In this document: one piece after another, positions 1 through 8,875 of the stretch
Layout: every line of letters starts with the position of its first letter
How positions within the stretch are numbered: the first letter of the stretch is position 1
Source: Thiomicrorhabdus aquaedulcis
GTDB lineage: Bacteria; Pseudomonadota; Gammaproteobacteria; Thiomicrospirales; Thiomicrospiraceae
Reading direction: 5' to 3'
Assembly: GCF_004001325.1 (NCBI RefSeq)
Contig: NZ_AP018722.1
Location: 372,001 to 436,000, forward strand
Length of the DNA stretch: 64,000 nt
Notes under the pieces: model-generated
What the model saw: the letters and a program-made list of their open reading frames with translations, nothing else
What the model was told of the DNA's origin: nothing
Databases searched by the model: none
Translations under genes and position numbers: made by a program

Positions 1-55
1 GACTAAGTTAGAAAACTGGCCACCAGCAAGTTTGGTAAGTAAAGAGTCAGCTTAA
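1..55 (+). CDS. rpoA: RNA polymerase alpha subunit, C-terminal end (partial)
   Basis: Reading from base 2 gives the 17-residue tail TKLENWPPASLVSKESA before a TAA at 53-55. The LENWPPAS segment is the hallmark end of the RpoA C-terminal domain, which contacts UP elements and activators. The rest of the gene lies left of the window. rplQ follows 15 bp later, the usual end of the ribosomal alpha operon. Confidence 0.93.
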   Translation, partial: TKLENWPPASLVSKESA

Positions 56-70
56 TATAAGGAAGCTATC

Positions 71-457
71 ATGCGTCATGGTAAATCAGGTCGTAAGTTA
101 AATAGAAACAGCTCACACCGTAAGGCAATGTTTAAAAACATGTCTGCTTCACTTATCGAGCACGAAGTAATTCGTACTACGGTTGCAAAGGCTAAAGAAC
201 TTCGTGGAGTTGCTGAGCCTTTAATTACACTAGCCAAAGAAGATAGTGTACATAACCGTCGTACTGCATTTGCCCGTTTAGGTAATAAAGCAGCAGTTGG
301 TAAATTGTTTCAAGAGTTAGGTCCTCGTTACCAAACTCGTCCAGGTGGATACATTCGCATTTTGAAGTGTGGATCTCGTCCTGGTGATAATGCGCCCATG
401 GCCATTGTTGAGTTAGTTGACCGTCCAGTAGGAAGTTCAGCTGCCGCCGCTGAGTAA
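71..457 (+). CDS. rplQ: 50S ribosomal protein L17
   Basis: The 128-residue product begins [20 protein letters not shown], the invariant L17 N-terminus, and has the usual family length. L17 binds 23S rRNA near the peptide exit tunnel. The ATG is preceded by AAGGAAG. It is the last gene of the rpoA operon and is followed by a strong intrinsic terminator. The short Ala-rich tail (SSAAAAE) is not conserved. Confidence 0.98.
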   Translation: MRHGKSGRKLNRNSSHRKAMFKNMSASLIEHEVIRTTVAKAKELRGVAEPLITLAKEDSVHNRRTAFARLGNKAAVGKLFQELGPRYQTRPGGYIRILKCGSRPGDNAPMAIVELVDRPVGSSAAAAE

Positions 458-466
458 TCAGTGTTT

Positions 467-493
467 AAAAAGCCGGTCTTGACCGGCTTTTTT
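467..493 (+). terminator. Rho-independent terminator after rplQ
   Basis: A 12-bp stem (467-478 with 481-492, core AGCCGGTC/GACCGGCT) closes on a 2-base loop and runs into T residues. It ends the alpha operon and separates it from the TatD gene. Confidence 0.9.
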
Positions 494-516
494 ATGTCTT
501 AATTTTTAGTTTTTTT

Positions 517-1281
517 ATGTCTATAATTGTTGATACTCATTGTCATCTTGATGTGTTTCCCTCCCCAGTTTTTCATCAGCAATCTGCTGAGTTTTTGTCT
601 ATTCATCTCTCACCAATTTTTTTAACAATGGGTGTTTCTCGTTCTAACTGGTTAACAATTTTGCAATTGTCTAACAAATATCCTAATGTTTATGCATCTT
701 TAGGCATTCACCCTTGGTATGTTAACGACGAATCACTGGTTGATTTATTAGAGTTACGCCATTTATTATCACAATATTCAGTGTGTGCTCTAGGTGAGAT
801 TGGCTTGGATTTTTCGGGAGATTATCGGTCAAGTCGAGTTTTGCAGATGGATGTGTTTTCTGAGCAATTAAAGTTAGCAGAGTATTTTAATAAACCCATT
901 TCTGTGCATTGTAACAAGGCTCATAATGAAATGCTTGGGTTGCTTGGTACATACCGTGTTTGTGGTGTTATGCATGGTTTGGGAGCGAGCGTGCCTTTAG
1001 CGCAGCGCTACATTGAACTGGGTTTTAAAATTGGACTAAATGCTGTTTTAATGCGCGCTAATGCGGTGCGCTATCATCAGTTAGTTAGGCATTTTGGATT
1101 AGACTGCTTTGTACTAGAGTCGGATGCTCCAAATGTTCGTTTACCTGGTTGTGATACGAGTCATTTAACCGATATATTTCAGGTAGCCCTTAAAGTAGCA
1201 GAGTTAAAAAACAGGTCAGTTCAAGCGGTTTTACAGCAAACAACGGCGAATGCACGTTGTATTTTTGATTTTATAAAGTAG
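517..1281 (+). CDS. TatD-family metal-dependent hydrolase/DNase
   Basis: The 254-residue protein has the TatD amidohydrolase-fold metal ligands in order: DTHCHLD at the N-terminus (residues 6-12), GEIGLDF near 92, SVHCNKA near 129, a His in MHGLG near 151, and LESDAPN near 200. TatD enzymes are 3'-5' nucleases that act on DNA or RNA and help repair oxidative damage. Because the metal motif starts at residue 6, the start at 517 must be close to correct, although its ribosome site is weak. It is shorter than E. coli TatD and could equally be a YjjV/YcfH-type paralogue, so no symbol is given. tcdA follows 10 bp downstream, probably in the same transcript. Confidence 0.88.
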   Translation: MSIIVDTHCHLDVFPSPVFHQQSAEFLSIHLSPIFLTMGVSRSNWLTILQLSNKYPNVYASLGIHPWYVNDESLVDLLELRHLLSQYSVCALGEIGLDFSGDYRSSRVLQMDVFSEQLKLAEYFNKPISVHCNKAHNEMLGLLGTYRVCGVMHGLGASVPLAQRYIELGFKIGLNAVLMRANAVRYHQLVRHFGLDCFVLESDAPNVRLPGCDTSHLTDIFQVALKVAELKNRSVQAVLQQTTANARCIFDFIK

Positions 1282-1291
1282 GGTTTATTAA

Positions 1292-2050
1292 ATGCTTGAT
1301 CCATTATTTGAACGCAGTGTTCTAGTTTTTAGTGAAGCAGGCCTGGTTAGATTACAAAACTCTCATATTTTGGTGGCAGGCGTGGGTGGTGTAGGTGGTT
1401 TTGTGGTAGAAGCTTTGGCGCGTGCTGGCGTGGGTCGGTTAACCATTGTTGATCATGATTCGGTTTCGGCGTCGAATAAAAATCGCCAAATCATCGCATT
1501 AAACTCAACGCTGGGTATGAATAAGGCTCAGGTTATGGCACAACGCATCGCTGACATTAATCCGGACTGCCAGGTGACTGTAAACACCTCTTTTTTGCGC
1601 CCTGAAGACATGGAGCCTTTGCTGAGCACGGGTTATGATTTTATGGTGGATGCGATTGACAGTTTAAATTGCAAGGTTGCATTGGTTGCGACTGCTGTGA
1701 AACTCAACCAGCCCATTGTTTCGAGTATGGGGGCAGGTCGACGTGTTGACCCCTCTAAAATTCACTTGCTGGACATCTCTAAAACACACGGATGTGCTCT
1801 TGCTCGCAATGTACGCCAGCGGTTAAAAAAACAGGGTATTGAAAAAGGCGTTATGACGGTGTTTTCAAGTGAATTGCCCCAGGCACCTGGCCCTATGGAG
1901 GCTATTGAAGGTGCTCGTGGCCGTGTGGTAAATGGTACGGCCAGTTACATGCCTGGTTTATTTGGTCTTATGTTGGCCGGTCATATTATTAAAACACTTA
2001 CGAGTGACGCTACAGCCACTCAGGCAAAGGTCAAATTAGTTAAACAGTAA
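1292..2050 (+). CDS. tcdA: tRNA threonylcarbamoyladenosine dehydratase
   Basis: A 252-residue E1-like (ThiF/MoeB fold) enzyme with nucleotide loop GVGGVGGFVVEALARAG (about residues 30-46), the DHDSVSASNKNRQ adenylation segment and the MGAGRRVDPSKI segment typical of TcdA (YgdL/CsdL). TcdA uses ATP to cyclise t6A37 to ct6A37 in ANN-decoding tRNAs. It lacks the CxxC zinc pairs of MoeB/ThiF; compare the true MoeB at 62961. It is convergent with the next gene, and the last 15 bp of the two coding regions overlap. Confidence 0.93.
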   Translation: MLDPLFERSVLVFSEAGLVRLQNSHILVAGVGGVGGFVVEALARAGVGRLTIVDHDSVSASNKNRQIIALNSTLGMNKAQVMAQRIADINPDCQVTVNTSFLRPEDMEPLLSTGYDFMVDAIDSLNCKVALVATAVKLNQPIVSSMGAGRRVDPSKIHLLDISKTHGCALARNVRQRLKKQGIEKGVMTVFSSELPQAPGPMEAIEGARGRVVNGTASYMPGLFGLMLAGHIIKTLTSDATATQAKVKLVKQ

Positions 2051-2827
2051 TGGATAGATTCCACCTTGATTAACTAATTTATTGGCGTTTTCAATAACAC
2101 CTGTATTTTGTAAAGTTTGAATTTTTCTTGAAATGACCGGTTGGCTTTGCTCAAACGCCATGCCTGAGGTCAGCTCGGGGTCGTATAAGATGGTTAAAAA
2201 AACATAATCCAGTCCGGTGAGCAGATCAAGTCGGCTGGCGTCATTGGCGACACTTGGTGTGACCCAGTCGGAATCGTTGGGTAAACCCATCATTTGGGTG
2301 GACTCTTCCACCACGCAGGCCGTGAGCAATCCACGGCTAAAGGCGTGGTCCACAGGGATAATAATGTCACCGCTAACGATGTTGTGCTGATTGTCTAGGT
2401 GCAAGGTGCCCATACAATTGCTTTCTCGACTTAGGTTTTTAACGCTGTCGTTGTTGACTTGTTTAATAACGCTGGCGTATTGCGCGTCTTTAAGCAGATG
2501 AATGGTTAGGTTAGCGTTGCCTTCTGTTGGGGCAATGGCGTGCCCGGTGATGCTGGCTAAATGTTTAAAGTGTTCATTAAACAAGGTTTCAACCATGGGA
2601 TTGTTTGGAAGCTCGTGGTATTTAAAGCGGTATAAGATAGGTATTTGCCATTTTAAAATGCGTTTTTCGGTGGTCTTGTATTCATTTTTTAGGGCGATTT
2701 CGTTAAACGCTTTTTGAATATAGCGCGGATTTTGCCAGTCGTTGTGCATGCTGAATGCACTGTTACTGTAAAACGTTAAAAAGGTTATGACCAGGCCTGG
2801 TAAGACTGCAAATAAGATGGATTTCAC
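2036..2827 (-). CDS. Secreted DUF2927-family protein
   Basis: A 263-residue protein with an N-terminal signal peptide (cleavage likely after SNSAFS, about residue 26). It carries the DUF2927 pattern: KW-x-IPI near 60, then CVVEESTQMMGLPNDSD near 170-186 and LDYVFLTILYDPELTSGM near 205-222. The Glu-Glu plus Cys arrangement resembles a zincin-like helix, but catalysis is not established for this family and the role is unknown. Exported, probably periplasmic. A copy of the dispersed 12-mer palindrome sits inside the signal-peptide codons (LPGLV) and a second lies just upstream of the start, so the repeat flanks and invades this gene's 5' end. Confidence 0.75.
   Translation of the reverse strand: MKSILFAVLPGLVITFLTFYSNSAFSMHNDWQNPRYIQKAFNEIALKNEYKTTEKRILKWQIPILYRFKYHELPNNPMVETLFNEHFKHLASITGHAIAPTEGNANLTIHLLKDAQYASVIKQVNNDSVKNLSRESNCMGTLHLDNQHNIVSGDIIIPVDHAFSRGLLTACVVEESTQMMGLPNDSDWVTPSVANDASRLDLLTGLDYVFLTILYDPELTSGMAFEQSQPVISRKIQTLQNTGVIENANKLVNQGGIYPLLFN
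2790..2801. repeat. 12-mer palindrome ACCAGGCCTGGT, copy 1
   Basis: Exact copy inside the signal-peptide codons of the DUF2927 gene (encodes PGLV). Confidence 0.95.
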
Positions 2828-2850
2828 TTTAATTACCTTTTAGGAGTTTG

Positions 2851-2862
2851 ACCAGGCCTGGT
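2851..2862. repeat. 12-mer palindrome ACCAGGCCTGGT, copy 2
   Basis: Exact copy in the 43-bp space between uvrA's 3' end and the DUF2927 start. Confidence 0.95.
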
Positions 2863-2870
2863 TAGATTGA

Positions 2871-5681
2871 TTATTTAAGCAATTTTTTAAGATAGTGCCC
2901 GGTAAACGACTCTGGGTGGTTAGCAATTAACTCTGGTGAGCCGGCGGCCAAAATTTGGCCTCCACCCGAACCGCCTTCTGGACCTAAATCAATGACCCAA
3001 TCGGCGGTTTTAATTACGTCTAAATTGTGTTCAATAATCACAATCGTGTTGCCTTGATCGCGCAAATGCCTAATGACTTTAAGCAACAGCTCAATGTCGT
3101 GAAAATGCAATCCAGTCGTGGGTTCGTCCAAAATGTACAGGGTATTGCCGGTGTCGCGTTTGGACAATTCTTTGGCCAGCTTAACGCGTTGCGCTTCGCC
3201 GCCCGATAAGGTAGTCGCACTTTGCCCCAATTTAATGTACCCCAAACCTACCTCAAGCAACATTTGCAGTTTGCGGGCAATCATCGGAATCGCATCAAAA
3301 AAGGCGCGCGCGTCTTCTACGGTCATCTCTAGGATTTGGTGAATGTTTTTGCCCTTGTACTGCACCTGCAACGTTTCTCGATTGTAGCGTGCGCCATGGC
3401 ACACGTCGCACGGCACATAGACATCGGGTAAAAAATGCATTTCAACTTTCAGTACGCCATCGCCCTGACACGCTTCACAACGCCCGCCTTTAACGTTAAA
3501 ACTAAAACGCCCCGGGGTGTACCCTCGCGTGCGTGATTCGGGCGTGGCCGAGAGCAGTTCGCGGATAGGGGTAAACAGCCCAGTATAGGTGGCCGGGTTA
3601 GAGCGTGGGGTGCGACCGATGGCACTTTGGTCAATGTTGACCGATTTATCAAATAAATCCATGCCCAATACGGCTTCGTGTGGCGCGGGTTCGTGCAGTG
3701 CGCCGTTGAGCATGTTGGCGGCTAATTTTGACAGTGTGCCGTTAATCAGCGTGGATTTTCCTGAGCCGGATACACCCGTTACACAGGTAAGCAGGCCAGC
3801 GGGAATGTGTAAATCGACCTTTTGCAAGTTGTGGCCACTCGCGCCTTTAATGGTGAGCCATTTGTCTTTTTGTGGCTGCAAGCGTTCGCTGGGAACCTCT
3901 ATTTTTCGTGTACCGTTTAAAAACTGTCCGGTGAGTGAATTGGGGTTGTCCATGACCTGTTGTGGTGTGCCTTGCGCCATAATGCGCCCACCATGAATGC
4001 CCGCGCCAGGACCAATGTCCAGCACATAGTCGGCGGCGCGAATGGCGTCTTCATCGTGCTCGACCACAATGACCGTATTGCCTAAATCGCGCAGGTGCAT
4101 CAAGGTGTCCAATAAGCGGTCGTTGTCGCGTTGATGTAACCCAATGGAAGGTTCATCCAGTACATACATCACCCCTACCAGGCCTGCGCCAATTTGGCTG
4201 GCCAAGCGAATGCGCTGGCCTTCGCCGCCCGACAGCGTGTCGGCACTGCGGTTTAAGGTTAAGTAGTTTAGGCCAACGTTGACTAAAAAGGTTAGGCGAT
4301 CGTGCACTTCTTTGGTGATTTTGCTGGCGATTTGGCCTTTAGCACCTTCTAAAGTTAGGGTGCTAAACAGGGTGTGCAAGTCACCCACCGGCAAGCTGGT
4401 GAGTTGTGGCAAGCTGTGGTTGGCGATAAACACATGGCGCGCCACCTCGTTTAAACGCGTGCCACCGCAACTGCTGCACGGTTTGGTGATGCGGTATTTG
4501 TCGAGCTCATCGCGCACGGTTTTACTCTCGGTTTCGGCAAAACGGCGCTCCATATTAGGCAGCACGCCTTCAAAACGCCGCGTGTCGCTGTATTTGCCGT
4601 GTGGCAGTGCAATTTTGTCTTTGCCCGAGCCAAATAAAATGATGTGCTGATGCGCGGTCGATAGGCTTTGCCACGGCGCTTCAATGTCAAAACCATAATG
4701 GTCGGCTAAGGCTTTAAGCAAATCGTAATAATATTTATGGCGACGATCCCAGCCTCTAATCGCGCCGCCGGCCAGACTTAGCTCTGGGTGGGTGATTACG
4801 CGTTCGGGATCAAAACTTTCTTTTACGCCCAAACCATCGCAGGTGGGACACGCGCCGTGCGGGTTGTTAAACGAAAAAATACGCGGTTCGAGCTCGGGCA
4901 CGCTGTAACCGCAGTGCGGACACGAAAATTTTTCTGAGAACATCAACGCAAAATCGTCTTCTTCGTCCATGGGCAATACTTGAGCGATTCCGCCCGCCAA
5001 ACGCAATGCGGTTTCAAACGATTCCGCCAAACGCTGTTTTAAGTCCTCGCGAACTTTAAAGCGATCAATCACCACTTCGATGTCGTGTTTTTTGTTTTTA
5101 TCCAATACCAGCGTGCCGTCTAGGTCGTGCACCACGCCGTCCACACGGGCGCGAATATAACCTTGTGCTTGCAGTTCGTCTAATAATTGGTGGTGCTCGC
5201 CTTTTTTACCGCGGATGATGGGGGCAATCAGCAGACATTTGGTGCCTTCGGGCAGGCTTAATGTGTGGTCAACCATTTGACTGACGGTTTGCGCCTCTAG
5301 GTCACAGCCGTGCGTAGGACAACGTGGCGTGCCGGCGCGGGCAAACAACAGACGCATATAGTCGTAAATTTCGGTGACGGTTCCCACGGTAGAACGCGGA
5401 TTGTGCGAAGTGGATTTTTGTTCAATTGAAATGGCCGGTGACAAACCTTCGATGTGATCGACATCGGGTTTTTCCATAATGGATAAAAATTGGCGCGCAT
5501 AAGCCGACAGAGATTCAACATAACGGCGTTGGCCTTCGGCGTAAATGGTGTCAAACGCCAGTGAGGATTTTCCCGAACCCGACAGGCCGGTAATCACAAT
5601 CAGCTTGTCGCGGGGCAAGGTAACGTCGATGTTCTTTAGGTTATGAGTGCGCGCCCCACGAATAATAATCTCTTCTAACAT
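2871..5681 (-). CDS. uvrA: Excinuclease ABC subunit A
   Basis: The 936-residue protein is full length for UvrA, the damage-recognition ATPase of nucleotide excision repair. It shows two ABC modules: Walker [14 protein letters not shown] near residue 31 and [10 protein letters not shown] near 640, and signatures [12 protein letters not shown] and [12 protein letters not shown]. The zinc modules are CPHC...CPTC (near 255) and CEAC...CDVC (near 740). The divergent yajR-like/ssb pair on the other side of one intervening gene is a variant of the common uvrA-ssb neighbourhood. No clear LexA box was found upstream. An imperfect 12-mer palindrome copy (10/12) occurs at 4187. Confidence 0.98.
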   Translation of the reverse strand: MLEEIIIRGARTHNLKNIDVTLPRDKLIVITGLSGSGKSSLAFDTIYAEGQRRYVESLSAYARQFLSIMEKPDVDHIEGLSPAISIEQKSTSHNPRSTVGTVTEIYDYMRLLFARAGTPRCPTHGCDLEAQTVSQMVDHTLSLPEGTKCLLIAPIIRGKKGEHHQLLDELQAQGYIRARVDGVVHDLDGTLVLDKNKKHDIEVVIDRFKVREDLKQRLAESFETALRLAGGIAQVLPMDEEDDFALMFSEKFSCPHCGYSVPELEPRIFSFNNPHGACPTCDGLGVKESFDPERVITHPELSLAGGAIRGWDRRHKYYYDLLKALADHYGFDIEAPWQSLSTAHQHIILFGSGKDKIALPHGKYSDTRRFEGVLPNMERRFAETESKTVRDELDKYRITKPCSSCGGTRLNEVARHVFIANHSLPQLTSLPVGDLHTLFSTLTLEGAKGQIASKITKEVHDRLTFLVNVGLNYLTLNRSADTLSGGEGQRIRLASQIGAGLVGVMYVLDEPSIGLHQRDNDRLLDTLMHLRDLGNTVIVVEHDEDAIRAADYVLDIGPGAGIHGGRIMAQGTPQQVMDNPNSLTGQFLNGTRKIEVPSERLQPQKDKWLTIKGASGHNLQKVDLHIPAGLLTCVTGVSGSGKSTLINGTLSKLAANMLNGALHEPAPHEAVLGMDLFDKSVNIDQSAIGRTPRSNPATYTGLFTPIRELLSATPESRTRGYTPGRFSFNVKGGRCEACQGDGVLKVEMHFLPDVYVPCDVCHGARYNRETLQVQYKGKNIHQILEMTVEDARAFFDAIPMIARKLQMLLEVGLGYIKLGQSATTLSGGEAQRVKLAKELSKRDTGNTLYILDEPTTGLHFHDIELLLKVIRHLRDQGNTIVIIEHNLDVIKTADWVIDLGPEGGSGGGQILAAGSPELIANHPESFTGHYLKKLLK

Positions 5682-5714
5682 GCTGAACCGTCTACTGAAT
5701 GGAATAAAAACCGC

Positions 5715-5723
5715 ATTATACCA
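5715..5723 (-). promoter_or_regulatory. Extended -10 promoter for uvrA
   Basis: On the minus strand the region reads TGGTATAAT (5723 down to 5715), an extended -10 about 35 bp before the uvrA ATG. No convincing -35 is visible, as is usual for extended -10 promoters. Confidence 0.55.
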
Positions 5724-5770
5724 ATATTACAACCATTAAAGGCGTTGCCGGACGTTTGAGCTCGACCGAA

Positions 5771-6541
5771 TCAGTCAAGCAGAAGAATCGTACCGGACAC
5801 TTGCACACCCAGCGTGCTTTTGCCCGACTCTAGCGCGGGCTGTGCGGCGCTTGCAAGGCTCATTTCGGCGCGTGCAAATCTGGGTTGAGGCATAAGTCCG
5901 TCGTTTAATGTGTTGATCTGACTGTGCAAAATGCGCAGGCTTTGCGCGCCAAAGCTTTGGCGAATGAGTTCGGCTTGCTGTTTAAAACGGCTAATCGCCT
6001 GGGTGGTAAATTGCTCAAGCAGCGACTCTGTGCGAGCTTTTGAAACGGTAAACTGCATGGACTGATAAGTGACGTGCGGTTGCAGTTCGCTTAACACTTT
6101 GACCAGGCCTGGTTGATTGTCTAATTCAATGGTTAACGTTTGCTGGCCGTTCCAGTGACTGATAAGATTGTTTTTAGCGTAGGCTGGGTGAATCGAGTAA
6201 TTGGACGTTTGTGCGGTAATGTCTGGGTAGCTTTTTAAAATGTGCAACGCACGCTGCATCGCCGGATTAATGCTGTCGGCGACGGCCTGCGCGCTATCGC
6301 CTTGCGCCACGCGATGAAACTGCACGCTTAAACGGTCGTTATCAACCGACTCGCTGTGGGTCACGGTAAAATCGACTTTGTGGCCAAGCGGCTCGTTGGC
6401 TTGAGCCATTGGTGTATGAAGGAGTGTGGCGATTATAAAAAGGCCAGCAAGCCCTAAGCGCGCGCGAAGCGGCCAGAGATTAAAAAGGACGTTAGGTAAA
6501 AATCGAGTTGAGAATCGGTGTAATAAAACTGTGTGCGTCAT
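5771..6541 (-). CDS. Secreted SIMPL-domain (DUF541) protein
   Basis: The start at 6541 (MTHTVLLHRF) is chosen because AAAGGAG lies just upstream; the frame is open 17 codons further but without such a site. The 256-residue product has a hydrophobic export segment (about residues 29-48, ending MAQANE) and then a SIMPL/DUF541 domain. This domain has the features of the YggE/BP26 family: alternating beta strands, a TSNYSIHPAY segment and a C-terminal VSGTILLLD strand. Family members are periplasmic and linked to oxidative-stress defence, with an unclear biochemical role. The palindrome at 6102 encodes the QPGLV in its middle. Confidence 0.75.
   Translation of the reverse strand: MTHTVLLHRFSTRFLPNVLFNLWPLRARLGLAGLFIIATLLHTPMAQANEPLGHKVDFTVTHSESVDNDRLSVQFHRVAQGDSAQAVADSINPAMQRALHILKSYPDITAQTSNYSIHPAYAKNNLISHWNGQQTLTIELDNQPGLVKVLSELQPHVTYQSMQFTVSKARTESLLEQFTTQAISRFKQQAELIRQSFGAQSLRILHSQINTLNDGLMPQPRFARAEMSLASAAQPALESGKSTLGVQVSGTILLLD
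6102..6113. repeat. 12-mer palindrome ACCAGGCCTGGT, copy 3
   Basis: Exact copy within the SIMPL-domain gene. Confidence 0.95.
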
Positions 6542-6630
6542 GTTTAAAACTCCTTTAAGTCGTGTTGTAAGCCGGTGATAACCATCAGACACTTAATTAT
6601 AGCCCTCACAAAAATAATTCAAATTGATAA

Positions 6631-6639
6631 TGCTATAAT
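6631..6639 (+). promoter_or_regulatory. Extended -10 promoter for the YajR-like gene
   Basis: TGCTATAAT matches an extended -10 (TGnTATAAT), 86 bp upstream of the transporter ATG. The -35 region is AT-rich without a clear hexamer. Confidence 0.6.
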
Positions 6640-6724
6640 CTCTGGTTTAAATTTAAGTGCGTATTTGGCTAAATCCATTGTTATTGGCAAATGGGTTTGG
6701 CTTTTGAACCAAAAGGACCTGTTC

Positions 6725-8110
6725 ATGTCTATCCCACAACCCAACGCTATGAGCCCGCTTGAGCGTCGCGCGACGTTTTCGATAGCCGGCATTTTTTCAA
6801 CGCGAATGCTGGGTCTGTTTATGATTTTTCCGGTGTTTGCGCTGTTTGCCGAAGAAGAATTTAGCAATATTACCGGTCTGCAGATTGGTTTGGCTATGGG
6901 GATTTATGGCTTAACCCAAGCCTTTTTGCAGATTCCGTATGGCATGTTGTCCGATAAATACGGTCGCAAACCGTTAATCATCGTTGGGATGTTTGTGTTT
7001 ATGCTGGGCTCGATTATTTGCGCTTTAGCCAGCTCGATTGAAATGATGATTATTGGCCGTGCTATTCAAGGAATGGGCGCGGTTGCGGCGGTGTTAATGG
7101 CCTCGGTGGGCGATTTGGTGACCGAGCAATTTAGATTGCGCGCCATGTCGATTGTGGGGTTGACCATCGGTTTGTCGTTTACGCTGTCGCTGATGGCCGG
7201 CCCCATCTTGGCCTCGTGGTTTGGCGTGCGCGGGATTTTTTGGGCGATCGCTTTGTTGGCCGTGATTGGTATGGTCGTCACCTGGTTGGGTGTGCCACAA
7301 ATAAAAAACCAAGTGTTTCAACGTGAAGCGCAAACCGACGTGGGTCAATTTAAAGAAATTTTGCAAAACAAACAATTATTACGTTTGGACATGGGCGTGT
7401 TTATTTTGCACGCCATTCTTACGGCCATGTTTGTGGTGGTGCCGCTAACGTTACGTGATTCGGCCGGTTTAGTGGTGATGGACCATTGGCATGTGTATTT
7501 GCCGGTCATGCTGCTGTCGTTTGCGCTGATGGTGCCGTTTATTATTCAGGCCGAAAGCCGTGGCCGTATGAAGCCTGTGTTTGTCGGTGCGGTGCTTACT
7601 TTAGCCTTATCGCAGTTGGGCTTTTTGTTTTTTGGGCAAAGTTTTTGGTCACTGTTTGCGTTACTGCTTATCTTCTTTACGGCGTTTAATTTGCTTGAAG
7701 CCTCACTGCCGTCGTTGGTGGTTAAGCTGTCGCCCGCCGATAAAAAAGGCACGGCCAGTGGTGTTTATTCCACCAGCCAGTTTTTAGGCGCGGCGGTAGG
7801 CGGTGTTTTGGGAGGCTATTTTTATCAGCATTACGGTTATAATGGTGTCTTTGCATTTACCGCACTGATTGGCTTTATGTGGTTTGTAGCCGCTATGAGC
7901 ATGCAAAAACCCTTGCCATTAAGCATCGCTTCGGTCGCCATTGGCGTGGTGCAGCCAGAAGACGTCGCGTTATTAGAACAAAAAATGTTGGCGTTTGACG
8001 GTGTGTACGAAGCGGTAATTCGCGCAGATGAACAGCGCGCCTATTTTAAAGTAGACAGACAAATTATTAATGAAGCGGGTTTGATTCAATACATTGAACA
8101 AAGTCGATAA
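6725..8110 (+). CDS. yajR: YajR-like major facilitator transporter with C-terminal YAM domain
   Basis: The ATG at 6725 follows AAAAGGA; an in-frame extension to 6575 lacks a ribosome site and would add an implausible tail before the first helix. The 461-residue protein has about 12 membrane segments, with the MFS motif GMLSDKYGRKPLIIVG after helix 2 and GRAIQGMGA in helix 4. After the last helix comes a soluble ferredoxin-like tail (about residues 385-461, VALLEQKMLAFDGVYEAVIRADEQRAYFKVD) typical of YajR. The substrate is unknown; the family is grouped with drug/proton antiporters. ssb follows 39 bp later. Confidence 0.88.
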   Translation: MSIPQPNAMSPLERRATFSIAGIFSTRMLGLFMIFPVFALFAEEEFSNITGLQIGLAMGIYGLTQAFLQIPYGMLSDKYGRKPLIIVGMFVFMLGSIICALASSIEMMIIGRAIQGMGAVAAVLMASVGDLVTEQFRLRAMSIVGLTIGLSFTLSLMAGPILASWFGVRGIFWAIALLAVIGMVVTWLGVPQIKNQVFQREAQTDVGQFKEILQNKQLLRLDMGVFILHAILTAMFVVVPLTLRDSAGLVVMDHWHVYLPVMLLSFALMVPFIIQAESRGRMKPVFVGAVLTLALSQLGFLFFGQSFWSLFALLLIFFTAFNLLEASLPSLVVKLSPADKKGTASGVYSTSQFLGAAVGGVLGGYFYQHYGYNGVFAFTALIGFMWFVAAMSMQKPLPLSIASVAIGVVQPEDVALLEQKMLAFDGVYEAVIRADEQRAYFKVDRQIINEAGLIQYIEQSR

Positions 8111-8149
8111 AGTCCCATTACCGGTTTTATAAACGAGAGAGAGAACACG

Positions 8150-8779
8150 ATGCGTGGAGTTAACAAAGTAATTTTAGTCGGCACCTTGGGTGCTGATCCA
8201 GAAGTAAAATACGCCGCCAACGGCAACGCCATTGCCAATTTAAGCGTGGCCACCAGCGAAGAGTGGAACGATAAAGCCACGGGTCAAAAACAGCAAAAAA
8301 CCGAATGGCATCGCATCAGCATTTTTGGCAAGTTGGCCGAGATTGCTGGGCAATACCTTAAAAAAGGTTCGCAAGTCTATTTAGAAGGTAAATTGCAAAC
8401 CCGCAAATGGCAAGATCAAAGTGGCCAAGACCGTTACACCACCGAAGTGGTGTTAAGCGGTTACGAGGGTGTTATGCAAATGCTCGGTGGCAATACCGGT
8501 GGTCGTCAAAGTGATACGGCGTTTGATCAATCTGGTTTTAACCAAGCACCACCGGCCAGACAAGCCGCGCCCATGGGCAATCCAAACGCCGGAAATCAGG
8601 GGATGCAACCGCACTATCAGCAACCCATGCAGCAAGCTCCTATGGGCAATCCAATGAACAATCAAATGGGTCACGCCGGGCAAGGTTTTGGGGGGCAGCC
8701 TGCGCAATCGGCACCACAACCACAGCGCGCACCAGCGTACGCGCCAAATGATTTTGACGATGACGATGTGCCATTCTGA
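8150..8779 (+). CDS. ssb: Single-stranded DNA-binding protein
   Basis: A 209-residue SSB. An N-terminal OB fold (about residues 1-110, [21 protein letters not shown]...) is followed by a long Gln/Pro/Met/Gly-rich linker and the acidic tip DFDDDDVPF that binds RecO, PriA, Exo I and other partners. The linker is somewhat longer than in E. coli SSB (178 aa). SSB coats ssDNA in replication, repair and recombination. It lies directly downstream of the yajR-like gene and ends at a hairpin terminator. Confidence 0.98.
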   Translation: MRGVNKVILVGTLGADPEVKYAANGNAIANLSVATSEEWNDKATGQKQQKTEWHRISIFGKLAEIAGQYLKKGSQVYLEGKLQTRKWQDQSGQDRYTTEVVLSGYEGVMQMLGGNTGGRQSDTAFDQSGFNQAPPARQAAPMGNPNAGNQGMQPHYQQPMQQAPMGNPMNNQMGHAGQGFGGQPAQSAPQPQRAPAYAPNDFDDDDVPF

Positions 8780-8810
8780 CGTATACTTGATGGTGTGTTG
8801 TTAAATTTCC

Positions 8811-8842
8811 AAAGCCTGCAAATTGCAGGCTTTGCCGTTTTT
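8811..8842 (+). terminator. Terminator after ssb
   Basis: Inverted repeat AAAGCCTGC (from 8811) with GCAGGCTTT (to 8833), then GCCG and five T. The stem is clear; the U tract is offset by four bases. Confidence 0.7.
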
Positions 8843-8875
8843 AGGATGTTCATGTGCAAGGTCTTAAAATAAACT

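Noticed and set aside
3027-5554. Numerous open frames on both strands inside uvrA (for example 3589-3996 and 4279-4650 on plus)
   Set aside because: They are shadows of the 936-codon uvrA gene, without ribosome sites or recognisable domains.
5682-5770. LexA/SOS box upstream of uvrA
   Set aside because: No CTGT-N8-ACAG pattern was found in the short upstream region; only an extended -10 is supported.
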